Below are positions 41,630 to 50,769 of a stretch of 64,000 bases of DNA, one piece after another. Source of the stretch: Pseudovibrio sp. M1P-2-3 (GTDB lineage Bacteria > Pseudomonadota > Alphaproteobacteria > Rhizobiales > Stappiaceae); contig NZ_JARRCW010000001.1 in NCBI RefSeq assembly GCF_031501865.1, positions 629,001-693,000 of the forward strand, in the 5' to 3' direction. Within the stretch, counting starts at the first letter, position 1; every line of letters begins with the position of its first letter. The notes below the pieces were generated by a model. The model was not told the DNA's origin. It did no database searches and saw nothing but the letters and a program-made list of their open reading frames with translations. A program made the position numbers and the translations under genes.

Positions 41630-44600
41630 TTGCTAGAAGTTGTAGGTTGGGCGCTTCGCGTTCCTGGCGCAAAAAATAAAAAAGAATTCTGGTCTCTCCT
41701 GAAAGGGGAGCGGTGTAGCGTTTCCGAGATTCCGGAGGACCGCTGGCACCATTTTAGATATTTGCATCCTAGGTTAAAGGAAGCAGGGAAAACCTACAGT
41801 TTCGCTGCGGGTGTTCTGGAAGACCCATGGGGTTTTGATCCATCTGTTTTTGGGGTGTCTCCCCGTGAAGCCGAGCAGATGGACCCTCAGCAGCGCCTTC
41901 TTTTACAGCTGGTATGGGAGGCTGTTGAAGACTCAGGAGTGTCGCCATCCCATATTTCTGGCGAAAATATCGGTGTGTATGTGGGGGCGTCTGCTCTAGA
42001 TTACGGTAGCGAAAGCTTGCTTGACCCTAGTATTGCTACGGGTCATTTTATGACAGGGAATACACTTTCAATTATTTCCAACCGCTTATCCTATATTTTT
42101 GATCTTAAGGGTCCGAGCTTTACTGTTGATACTGCGTGTTCTTCGTCTTTGGTTGCGTTGCATGAGGCGTATCGCGCATTGAGCGAAGGGCGTATTGATA
42201 CTGCAGTTGTTGCTGGCGTAAATATTTTGGCCAGTCCGTTTCCTTTTGTCGGATTTGCGCAAGCGACAATGCTGTCCCCTGAAGGCCTGTGTCGGGCTTT
42301 TGATGCGGCGGGTAATGGATATGTGAGAGCTGAAGGCGGTGTGGCGCTTGTGCTGCGCAGAAAAGATGCAAAACGCTGGAAAGGGCAGCGTTCTTGCGCC
42401 GATATTGTTGCTGTTGATGTGAATTCTGATGGCCGGACTGTGGGCATGTCTTTGCCTTCAGAAGAATATCAGGCGTCACTTCTGTCGCGAGTTTATCAGC
42501 AAAACAGTATTGATCTGGATCAGCTGGCTTTTGTGGAAGCGCATGGGACGGGAACGCGGGTTGGGGATCCGAGCGAAGCGGGCTCCATTGGGAGTGTCCT
42601 GGCGAAGGCCCGTAAAACACCGCTGCCTATCGGGTCTGTAAAGACAAATGTTGGGCATCTTGAGCCCGCCTCCGGTTTAGTTGGTCTGGCTAAAGCCATG
42701 CTGGCATTGGAGAAGAACTATCTTCCGGCCTCGTTGCATTTTGAAACTCCAAATCCGGATATTGACTTTAAAGGCTTGAACCTTGAGGTCGCAAAAAACG
42801 GAGTGAAGCTGGAGCGCGGTGAAAAACGCCGGTATGCTGGTGTTAACTCTTTTGGCTTTGGTGGAACTAATGCCCATGTTATCTTGAGTGATCCTGATCA
42901 GCCAAAAGCTGATAGCGGACCGTCAGGTGCAGATGATTCGCTATTGATGTTATCTGCCCAAAGTAAACCGGCGCTGCAGGATATGGCCGCCGCTTATAAA
43001 GATTACATCTTGGCGTCTTCTGACGAGCTTTCAAAAATCAAAGCTGCAAGCTTCCACAGGAAAGCCAGATTTGGTGAAACGCTTGTGTTGCAAGGCCGGA
43101 GCAAGGAAGTGCTCGCACATGCGCTGGACGACTTTGCCAATGACGCGCCGGGGGCTGCTGGGGCTTATAGTTCAGAACGTGCTGAAGCAGGTAAATTGGC
43201 CTATGCATTTTCTGGCAATGGTGCTCAATGGGCAGGCATGGGGCTGGATGCTCTGGACAAGAATGCGGGGTTCCGGGCGGCTATCGAGAAAATCGACTAT
43301 AGTTTTGAAAAACTTGCTGGCTGGTCCTTGCTTGAAAAAATGCGGTCGGACACGCTTCAAGAAGAAATTGAGAAAACTAGTATCGCCCAGCCATTGCTGT
43401 TTGCCGTTCAAGTGGCTCTTTGCCGTGCCTTAGAAGGCTATGGCATCAAGCCGGATATGGTCTTTGGCCATAGTATTGGAGAAGTTGCTGCTGCGCATAT
43501 CTGCGGAGCTCTTGATCTTGAAAACGCCTTGAAACTTGTATTTCATCGCTCCTTGCAACAAGAGGCGGTGGCAAATAGTGGTACAATGGCGGCTCTTGTT
43601 CTGCCGGAACTGGACGCGTTAAAGGCTGTTGAAGAAAGCGGTTTGGAGACCGTTGAGTTGGCTGCCATAAACAGCCCTAAATCTGTTAGTCTTTCTGGAT
43701 CCTATGAGGATATTAAGGCGTTCCAGCGCTTTGCACGTTCAAAGCATTATCCGTGTAAAGCAATTAAGCTGAACTATCCTTTCCATAGTAAGCTCATTGA
43801 CTCTGTGGGGCCGCGTTTCAAGCAGGTGCTGACGGACTTGGTGGTCTGTGATGCGCAAATACCAATGGTTTCTAGTGTGAATGCGCAGGAAGTTCGGGGT
43901 ACTGAACTTACAACCGACTACTGGTGGCGAAACCTTCGTGACCCTGTACGTTTTGCTGATGCGGCGACTGTTGCGCTTGAAAAAGGGGCAACAACACTTA
44001 TCGAAATTGGTCCAAAGGCCATTCTTCGCAGTTACCTTCGTCAAACTGTAGATGCGTCATCAAAATCCTGTCAACTTGTGGGAAGCCTTGAGAACGTCTC
44101 TCATGAAGGTGTGGACCCGGTGTTGAGTGTCGTTGCGCGTTTGGTAGCACTGGGGGTAGAGGCAGATACAGATGCGGTCTTTGGCCCCGATCCGTCTGGC
44201 TCGATCTCGCTTCCCGGTTACCCATGGCAAAATAAACCATTTCGTTTCGAAAGTTCTCCCGAAACAGCAGGGGGGCTATTCCGAGGAAGTAATCACAGGC
44301 TTTTAGGGTGGCGACCAAACAGTGCTTACACTGTCTGGCATTCCCATATTGATAGCGCTGTCGTGCCGTTCCTTGCAGACCATGTGGTGAACGGGCAGGA
44401 AATTTTCCCAGGAACCGGTTTTGTTGAAATCGCGCTGGCTGCAGCGCGGGAACATTTTGGTCATGATCATATAGAGCTGCAAACACTTGATATTTTGCAG
44501 GCTCTTATGCTGAGTGTGGATTACCTCACCGAAGTGCAGACAACTTTGTCGCCGGAAACTGGAAGCGTAGAGATAAGAAGCCGTCAACGTCTCAGTGGAG

Positions 44601-47600
44601 ATGACTGGACGCTACACGCAACAGGCCGTGTGTTCGAAGCCGTAAAGAAAGATCACTCCCCTTTAGCGGATAACAGCCGAGGAGAGCCGGTTTTTGCGTC
44701 TTCTGATCCGATTTATGCAAGGGCAAGGCGTCATGGCCTGCAGTTCGGTGATGCGTTCCAAAGAGCACAGACTATTGAAAAAATTGGGGAACGGCGTTTA
44801 CGTGTAACTCTTCAGGAGTTGCCGGAGCACCTTCGTGACAATAGTCCCTACTGTGTACACCCTGCAGAGCTGGATGGTTGTTTCCATGGTCTGCTTGCGC
44901 TTTTTGATATTGTTGTGCAGCATGGAGGGCGTTCCAAAGCTTATGTGCCAATTCACTTTGGCAAAATCATGCTGACGGAATCTGCTGTTCGGCCCGCTCA
45001 GGTCGAAATTTCAATTCGCAGGAGTTCCAGCCAGTCTATTCTCGCGGATTTCCTGATTTTTGATGCCAAAGGTGGCTTGATTGTTGAAATTCGCGGTGGC
45101 CGGTTCAAGGCAGCTGAGCTTGGCCTGAGAGACAGGCCTGAAGATCTGTTCTTCAGGATCGAACCTGAATATGTCGCAAACTGCCGAGAGCAGGCGGTGA
45201 GCTGCGCTGAATGGGTTCAAGACGCCGAGCAGGTTTTGTCCTTGATGGATGTCACAGATGAAGCCGAGGGCGAGCGGGAAGGCCTGCTTTTATTATCTGC
45301 TGCGGCACAGCGGGCATCGCTGGATATGCTTCAGGCAAAGGAGCAGAGTGTTTCTGGCAGTGAAATCATTAGCGAGTTTGGTGCTTATTTTGCTCGGCTT
45401 GAAGATATTCTGGTCGCAAGTGAGCTGGTTATCCGCAACGATAACGGAACCATTGCAATAAATGATGGAGCTCAGCTTCCTGAATTCGATATTTTGCTTT
45501 CAACCATTGTGCATGAATATCCGAAGGAAAGTTCCGCTGCGACTTTGCTGGCCAACGTTCGGCGTTCGGTTTTGTCAGCGTTAGAAGGGCAAAGTGAAAT
45601 TGACCTTCGCGCCGTAAACTCTTCTGCCACATTGGAACATTTTTGGCATGCCTCTCCCGATGCGCTCGCCCGTAGAAATGGTCTGGGGCTAGTGCTCGCA
45701 AGGCTTATGGAAGAGCGTGGCGAAAGTACACCCGTATCACTGCTTCTGCTTGGCGATGATACAGTTGACCTTGCCCGTGACTTGATGGGAGCCAGAGAGC
45801 GCGGAACCTTGCGCGTGGATCTGTTTTCCAAGGATAGCAAAGGTGCTGCTAGGGCTTCGATTGCTCTTGCAGATAGTGTTGGCGCAACGGTATTTGATGG
45901 CAGTGATGGCTGGCCAGAGCTTGAAGAAAAAACTGCATATGATGCAATAATCTCCTGCGGATCCTTGCACAGCTTCGCCATGGAGGGCCGTTTTGATTTT
46001 GAAGCGCTGCTGCAGCTTCTTGCTCCAAGTGGACTGTTCCTTGCTCTGGAACGCCAACCGGACTTTTACATGGATGTTGTTTTTGGTCTCTATGAAAAGT
46101 GGTTCGGTGAAGATGCACCCACTCAATTCCCTGTCGGGGCATTGAGGACGGCATCTCAATGGGCAGATCAGTTCAGTGTAGCAGGTTCCGTTTGGGCAAG
46201 TTCAACGGAGTCTGTTGTCAGCGGAGCCTCCGTATCGCTGTTCACTGCCGGGGCACTTCCAGAAAGTCGGCGCGTGCAAGAGGATGAAGAGCTGGGTTAC
46301 CAGCAAGCTCTCCTGTTTGTTGGGGCCCACTCTGGTGAGCGTGAAATTGCTCAAAAACTGGAAGAGAAGCTTATAGCAGCTGGCACTGAAGTCCGTGTGA
46401 TCGAGGCACAAAGTGGCCTTTACAATGCAGATGATTTCACCGGCTGGCAGGAAGTTCTTGCAAATGTAAGAGAGGAAGAGGGAGCGGGCACACTTATTGT
46501 GCATCTTGATGGTTTATTCCTGCGTGAAGGGGAGCCTGCAAAACAAGTTTTGCGGCGCGTATCCTCCTGCATCGGGTTGGCAAAAGCTGCTCAAGATGGA
46601 AACTATCGTTTGGTTCTACCCGCGCCGAGCGGTTCCGGTCTGTCTGCACCAAGCAGTGAGGGCGGGAGCGTTCATAGCGCCCTTTGGACATTCCTGCGTG
46701 TGCTGGGGAACGAGGTTCCCATTCTCAACCCTCTGGCTGTTGATCTGGACCTTACTGCAAGCCCTGTTCGCATCTGTGAAGACTTGCTGGAGAGTATTTC
46801 CAGTGCGCAAAGTGAAGCTGAGATGAATACACAGCCGGATCGGCTGGCGCGTTCTCGTGCGGTCAAAGGCTTGAAAAAGGTTGGGGCAAAAGCTAGCGAT
46901 AACCTTCAGCTCGGCTTTGAGAGGTCCGGCTCGCTGGATAACCTGCATTGGCAGCAAGTTGAAAGAGTTGCCCCTAAAGAAGGTCATGTGGAAATTGAAG
47001 TTGCTGCTACAGGCTTGAACTTCAGAGATGTTATGTGGTCTTTGGGCATGTTGCCTGAAGAGGCATTGGAAGACGGATATGGAGGTCCAAACCTCGGCCT
47101 TGAGATTTCCGGAACCGTTAGCCGGATCGGGGCAGGTGTGGAAGGCTTGAGCGTTGGAGACAGAGTTGTTGCCTTTACTTCTGGCGGCTTCTCCTCTTAT
47201 GCCGTTGTGCCTGGCTTTGCAGTTGCACCAATTGGTGAAGAGCAGGATCTTGTCGCGGCAGCAACTATTCCCGTTGCGTATATCACAGCTTATTATGCAC
47301 TGGTCCATCTAGGTCAGATCAAGAAAGATCACTGGGTCTTGCTGCATGGAGGAGCTGGCGGCGTTGGCCTTGCAGCTCTTCAGATTGCAAAATGGGTCGG
47401 TGCAAATGTCATCGCTACAGCTGGAACACCGGAAAAACGGGAACTTCTGTCGACACTTGGTACAGACGTAACTCTGGACTCGCGCAGCCTTCGGTTTGCC
47501 GATGAAGTTATGGACATAACGGAAGGGGCCGGTGTTCATGCGGTGCTTAACTCGTTGGCTGGCGAAGCCATGGAGCGCAGTATCAATGTGGTGCGCCCAT

Positions 47601-49165
47601 TCGGCCGGTTCCTCGAGCTGGGCAAACGCGATTTTTACGCAAATACCAAAATCGGTTTGCGTCCGTTCCGCCGCAACGTTTCTTACTTTGGCATCGATCT
47701 GGATCAGATCCTGCTTCACGATAAAACGTTTGCACGCGAACTTATTGAAGAGGTGTTCGAGCAGGTCAGGGAAGGGGCGTTTACTGCACTTCCACACCGT
47801 GTCTTCCAAGGGGCATCCGTACAAGATGCATTCCGTTTGATGCAACGTTCCGGCCACATTGGTAAAATACTTGTGGCTCCACCCAAGCCGCAGCAAGTTG
47901 AAGTCTCGCCAAAGGTATCCTCCCCAAGTTTTGATGGGAATGGGTACCATCTGGTCGTTGGAGGCCTTGGTGGCTTTGGAAGCCAGATTGCAGTGTGGCT
48001 TGCGGATAACGGGGCGCGCAATATAGTCCTGACCAGTCGCAGTGGTAAGCTTTCGCAAGAGCATAGCTTGGTTGTGCGTGAACTTGAAAAGCGCGGCGTC
48101 AAAGTCCTTGCGCGGTCCTGTGATGTAACGAATAAAGCGGATCTGGAGAGCTTGTTGGATAAGCTGCGTAAACGCGCACCAATCAAGTCTGTCATTCATG
48201 CGGCAATGGTTTTGGATGATGGCATTATCCAGCAGCTTACATCAGAGCGAATTGAGAAAGTCCTTGCCCCTAAAATTACTGGAGCAACACTGCTTGATCA
48301 GTTGACTGAGAATGACGACTTGGACCAGTTTATTCTGTTTTCCTCTGCCACAACTCTCATCGGAAACCCGGGGCAGGCAAGCTATGTTGCGGCCAACGGT
48401 TACCTTGAAGGGTTAGTGCGTGAACGTCGTCTGGCCGGAAAACCGGGCATTGCTGTGGGATGGGGCGCTATTTCAGATGTGGGCTTTTTGGCGCGAAATC
48501 TGGAAGTTTCCGATAAGATTTCCCGTCACTTGGGCGCTGCTATGATCACAGCGCGGGAAGGTCTGGATGCTCTCCTTTTGGCTATGGGGCAGGATGATCA
48601 ACAATCCACCTCTGGAGTTCTTCATATTGGCCGCTTTGACTGGGCGCAGGCGCATCAATCCCTGCCTCTGCTAAGCCGCCCCATGTTTGGCAGGATTATC
48701 AGTGCTCAAGCACAGGCTGGTGATGCGGAGCAGAGCGTTGATATTGTTCAGCTGGTAAATGGCAAGACCGAGGAAGAGGCAACCAGCATTGTTGCTGGAT
48801 TGCTTGCGGTTGAGATTGCAAAAATTCTGCGCCTTCCTCTAGAGGATATCGGGTATACACGTCCTCTGGCAGAATTTGGTATGGATTCACTTATGGGTCT
48901 GGAGCTGCGTATAGCTATTCAGCGCCGCTTCGCCTTCGAGGTGCCACTGGTATCCTTGTCCGGCGGAACCACCCTGAATGATTTTGCCTCCCAGATTTTA
49001 CAGAAGTCTATTCGTTCGACAGCAGCAGCCGAAGATGATAACCAGACTGCCTTGGATGATCTGGCCAACCGGCATGTGGGCGTTGATATGAGTGATTCCG
49101 ATCAGGCCGCTGTTCAAAAAGCCTTGTCGGAGCGGCAGGCCAACGTTGGCTCTCTGGTTGGATAG
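41630..49165 (+). CDS. rkpA: Type I reducing polyketide synthase, RkpA-type (capsule lipid synthesis)
   Basis: This 2511-residue multidomain enzyme has, in order: ketosynthase (DTACSSS with Cys170, EAHGTGT, KTNVGH), acyltransferase (FSGNGAQWAGMG, GHSIGE with Ser615), dehydratase (HVVNGQEIFPG with His918), a degenerate methyltransferase-like region (about 1310-1490, no SAM glycine loop), enoylreductase (LLHGGAGGVGLAALQIAK, about 1905), ketoreductase (VGGLGGFGSQ at about 2110; SSATTLIGNPGQASYVAAN) and one acyl carrier domain (FGMDSLMGLE, Ser2420). This order and length, with rkpG- and rkpH-type genes beside it, match RkpA of rhizobial K-antigen loci, which is thought to make a special acyl chain. 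The only possible start is TTG 41630, behind TGGAAAAG; a few family-typical N-terminal residues appear absent. Confidence 0.88.
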   Translation: MLEVVGWALRVPGAKNKKEFWSLLKGERCSVSEIPEDRWHHFRYLHPRLKEAGKTYSFAAGVLEDPWGFDPSVFGVSPREAEQMDPQQRLLLQLVWEAVEDSGVSPSHISGENIGVYVGASALDYGSESLLDPSIATGHFMTGNTLSIISNRLSYIFDLKGPSFTVDTACSSSLVALHEAYRALSEGRIDTAVVAGVNILASPFPFVGFAQATMLSPEGLCRAFDAAGNGYVRAEGGVALVLRRKDAKRWKGQRSCADIVAVDVNSDGRTVGMSLPSEEYQASLLSRVYQQNSIDLDQLAFVEAHGTGTRVGDPSEAGSIGSVLAKARKTPLPIGSVKTNVGHLEPASGLVGLAKAMLALEKNYLPASLHFETPNPDIDFKGLNLEVAKNGVKLERGEKRRYAGVNSFGFGGTNAHVILSDPDQPKADSGPSGADDSLLMLSAQSKPALQDMAAAYKDYILASSDELSKIKAASFHRKARFGETLVLQGRSKEVLAHALDDFANDAPGAAGAYSSERAEAGKLAYAFSGNGAQWAGMGLDALDKNAGFRAAIEKIDYSFEKLAGWSLLEKMRSDTLQEEIEKTSIAQPLLFAVQVALCRALEGYGIKPDMVFGHSIGEVAAAHICGALDLENALKLVFHRSLQQEAVANSGTMAALVLPELDALKAVEESGLETVELAAINSPKSVSLSGSYEDIKAFQRFARSKHYPCKAIKLNYPFHSKLIDSVGPRFKQVLTDLVVCDAQIPMVSSVNAQEVRGTELTTDYWWRNLRDPVRFADAATVALEKGATTLIEIGPKAILRSYLRQTVDASSKSCQLVGSLENVSHEGVDPVLSVVARLVALGVEADTDAVFGPDPSGSISLPGYPWQNKPFRFESSPETAGGLFRGSNHRLLGWRPNSAYTVWHSHIDSAVVPFLADHVVNGQEIFPGTGFVEIALAAAREHFGHDHIELQTLDILQALMLSVDYLTEVQTTLSPETGSVEIRSRQRLSGDDWTLHATGRVFEAVKKDHSPLADNSRGEPVFASSDPIYARARRHGLQFGDAFQRAQTIEKIGERRLRVTLQELPEHLRDNSPYCVHPAELDGCFHGLLALFDIVVQHGGRSKAYVPIHFGKIMLTESAVRPAQVEISIRRSSSQSILADFLIFDAKGGLIVEIRGGRFKAAELGLRDRPEDLFFRIEPEYVANCREQAVSCAEWVQDAEQVLSLMDVTDEAEGEREGLLLLSAAAQRASLDMLQAKEQSVSGSEIISEFGAYFARLEDILVASELVIRNDNGTIAINDGAQLPEFDILLSTIVHEYPKESSAATLLANVRRSVLSALEGQSEIDLRAVNSSATLEHFWHASPDALARRNGLGLVLARLMEERGESTPVSLLLLGDDTVDLARDLMGARERGTLRVDLFSKDSKGAARASIALADSVGATVFDGSDGWPELEEKTAYDAIISCGSLHSFAMEGRFDFEALLQLLAPSGLFLALERQPDFYMDVVFGLYEKWFGEDAPTQFPVGALRTASQWADQFSVAGSVWASSTESVVSGASVSLFTAGALPESRRVQEDEELGYQQALLFVGAHSGEREIAQKLEEKLIAAGTEVRVIEAQSGLYNADDFTGWQEVLANVREEEGAGTLIVHLDGLFLREGEPAKQVLRRVSSCIGLAKAAQDGNYRLVLPAPSGSGLSAPSSEGGSVHSALWTFLRVLGNEVPILNPLAVDLDLTASPVRICEDLLESISSAQSEAEMNTQPDRLARSRAVKGLKKVGAKASDNLQLGFERSGSLDNLHWQQVERVAPKEGHVEIEVAATGLNFRDVMWSLGMLPEEALEDGYGGPNLGLEISGTVSRIGAGVEGLSVGDRVVAFTSGGFSSYAVVPGFAVAPIGEEQDLVAAATIPVAYITAYYALVHLGQIKKDHWVLLHGGAGGVGLAALQIAKWVGANVIATAGTPEKRELLSTLGTDVTLDSRSLRFADEVMDITEGAGVHAVLNSLAGEAMERSINVVRPFGRFLELGKRDFYANTKIGLRPFRRNVSYFGIDLDQILLHDKTFARELIEEVFEQVREGAFTALPHRVFQGASVQDAFRLMQRSGHIGKILVAPPKPQQVEVSPKVSSPSFDGNGYHLVVGGLGGFGSQIAVWLADNGARNIVLTSRSGKLSQEHSLVVRELEKRGVKVLARSCDVTNKADLESLLDKLRKRAPIKSVIHAAMVLDDGIIQQLTSERIEKVLAPKITGATLLDQLTENDDLDQFILFSSATTLIGNPGQASYVAANGYLEGLVRERRLAGKPGIAVGWGAISDVGFLARNLEVSDKISRHLGAAMITAREGLDALLLAMGQDDQQSTSGVLHIGRFDWAQAHQSLPLLSRPMFGRIISAQAQAGDAEQSVDIVQLVNGKTEEEATSIVAGLLAVEIAKILRLPLEDIGYTRPLAEFGMDSLMGLELRIAIQRRFAFEVPLVSLSGGTTLNDFASQILQKSIRSTAAAEDDNQTALDDLANRHVGVDMSDSDQAAVQKALSERQANVGSLVG

Positions 49166-49185
49166 CTTGCGGGTATTTTTCGGGA

Positions 49186-50529
49186 ATGAATAAAAAAACA
49201 CTAGGTAAAGATGAGCGGGATTCGCTCATCAATAACTTACGCAAAGCGGGGCGAGGCGGTGCGGGTATTGCACAACGTCGGCCCAGCCGCCCCAAGCAGA
49301 AGTTCTCGGATCTTCCCGGGTTTAAGGAAATGAAGATCCAACGCGCAGCGGCGGATCTGCTGAAGGTGGATAACCCTTTCTTTCGGGCCCATGATGGGCG
49401 TGCCTCTGATACGACGCATATTGATGGTAAAGCCTACCTGAACTTCGCATCCTATGATTATCTGGGGTTGAATGGGCATCCGGAAGTAATTGAAGCGGCG
49501 AAAGCCGCAGCAGACCACTATGGTATTTCCGCAGGAGCCAGCCGTGTGGTGGCTGGGGAACGTCCAATTCACCGCGCATTGGAAGAGCAGCTTGCCAAGC
49601 TTTACGGGGTGGAAAGTGCTGTAGCCTTTGTGAGTGGGCATGCCACGAATGTGACAGTCATAGGCCAGCTTATGGAGCAAGAAGGCCTGATTCTCCACGA
49701 CAGCTATATTCATAATAGTATTGTCACAGGGGCTAAGTTGTCCGGTGCGGTCCGCCAGTCCTTCGCTCACAATGACTATGAGGCACTGGAGCGCATTTTG
49801 GAGAACCGTGCCCATCGCCATAAAAGAGTATTGATTGTAGTAGAAGGCATTTATTCCATGGACGGGGACTTCCCCGACCTGCCAAGGCTTCTTGAAATCA
49901 AGAGGAAGTACAATGCCTGGCTTATGGTGGATGAGGCTCATTCATTAGGTATTTTAGGAAAGACGGGCAGGGGGCTTGCTGAGCACTTTGGCATTGACCC
50001 TCGCGAAGTCGATATCTGGATGGGTACTTTCTCCAAAACACTAGCAGGCTGTGGTGGGTATATCGCCGGCTCTCAAGATCTGGTGGAATATCTTAAGTTC
50101 AGTGTTTCGGGCTTTGTGTTTAGTGTTGGCCTTGCCCCTCCCATTGCTGCGGCGTGCCACCGTGCAGCTCAGATCATGATACAAGAACCGGAGCGGGTTC
50201 AAAAAGCACAGGCCAATTGTCTTTATTTCAAAGAGCTTTGTCAAAAAGCTGGCTTCGATACAGGTGAAAGCCAAGGCTATGCAGTTGTGCCCATTATGGT
50301 TGGCGATTCTTTGAAGGCAACGGTTCTATCATCTCGCCTGCTGGATCGTGGTGTGAATGCTTTACCAATTATTTTTCCTGCAGTGCCGGAAAAATCAGCA
50401 AGGCTCAGGTTCTTTATCACTTCACAGCACAGTAAACAGCAACTGGAACAGGCAGTTGAGGCGGTTAAAGACGCTATGGCAGATTTGGAAGCCAACCCTG
50501 TTACCATAGCTCAACTGGCAAAACGCTAA
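49186..50529 (+). CDS. rkpG: Alpha-oxoamine synthase, RkpG-type (BioF/serine palmitoyltransferase family)
   Basis: The 447-residue PLP enzyme has the family features GISAGASRVVAGE, LILHDSYIHNSIVTGAKLSGA, LMVDEAHSLGILG and the Schiff-base Lys284 in GTFSKTLAGCGGYIAG. These enzymes condense an acyl thioester with an amino acid, losing CO2, to give an amino-ketone. A polar N-terminal extension of about 50 residues sets it apart from BioF. It starts 20 bases after the polyketide synthase ends, so it probably takes the acyl chain from that enzyme's carrier domain. No biotin genes are near. In rhizobia the equivalent gene, rkpG, is needed for K-antigen. Confidence 0.86.
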   Translation: MNKKTLGKDERDSLINNLRKAGRGGAGIAQRRPSRPKQKFSDLPGFKEMKIQRAAADLLKVDNPFFRAHDGRASDTTHIDGKAYLNFASYDYLGLNGHPEVIEAAKAAADHYGISAGASRVVAGERPIHRALEEQLAKLYGVESAVAFVSGHATNVTVIGQLMEQEGLILHDSYIHNSIVTGAKLSGAVRQSFAHNDYEALERILENRAHRHKRVLIVVEGIYSMDGDFPDLPRLLEIKRKYNAWLMVDEAHSLGILGKTGRGLAEHFGIDPREVDIWMGTFSKTLAGCGGYIAGSQDLVEYLKFSVSGFVFSVGLAPPIAAACHRAAQIMIQEPERVQKAQANCLYFKELCQKAGFDTGESQGYAVVPIMVGDSLKATVLSSRLLDRGVNALPIIFPAVPEKSARLRFFITSQHSKQQLEQAVEAVKDAMADLEANPVTIAQLAKR

Positions 50530-50571
50530 AGCGGGCCGCTGATAACAAGGCTGATCATTGGGTGAATTAAA

Positions 50572-50640
50572 CCTCTAAGACCAATCGGTATTAAGAGGAA
50601 CCTATAGGATCATCTATGGATACCGGCTCGATGGCCGGTA
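50572..50640. other. Hairpins downstream of rkpG
   Basis: CCTCT (50572-50576) with AGAGG (50594-50598) encloses a small ACC/GGT stem. TACCGGC (50621-50627) with GCCGGTA (50634-50640) makes a perfect 7-bp stem. No T-run follows. They lie between the convergent rkpG and rkpH genes and may end both transcripts. Confidence 0.4.
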
Positions 50641-50659
50641 TGACCTCGTAAAGAATTCG

Positions 50660-50687
50660 GGATGTCGGCCCCGGACTTGATCCGGGG
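50660..50687. repeat. REP-like palindromic element, copy 2
   Basis: GGATGTCGG is followed by CCCCGGA (50669-50675), CTTGA, and TCCGGGG (50681-50687), a perfect dyad. It shares the GGATGTC then CGGACnTGATCC arrangement with 28565-28590. Confidence 0.5.
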
Positions 50688-50769
50688 ACCAATTTCAACC
50701 GAGATAGAAAACAACCTTCCTCAGTTTTTGCATGAATCAGATTGGTATAATGTGGTGATCGCGCTCGTG

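Noticed and set aside
41238-41636. Rightward 132-codon frame before the polyketide synthase
   Set aside because: No ribosome-binding site, no domain, Phe/Cys/Tyr-rich as expected of AT-rich noncoding DNA, and it runs into the rkpA start.
41630-50529. Reading the polyketide synthase plus oxoamine synthase as a secreted antibiotic or toxin cluster
   Set aside because: Domain order, length, the neighbouring SDR and the Kps export genes fit the rhizobial rkp capsule system better; no thioesterase, resistance or dedicated small-molecule exporter is adjacent.
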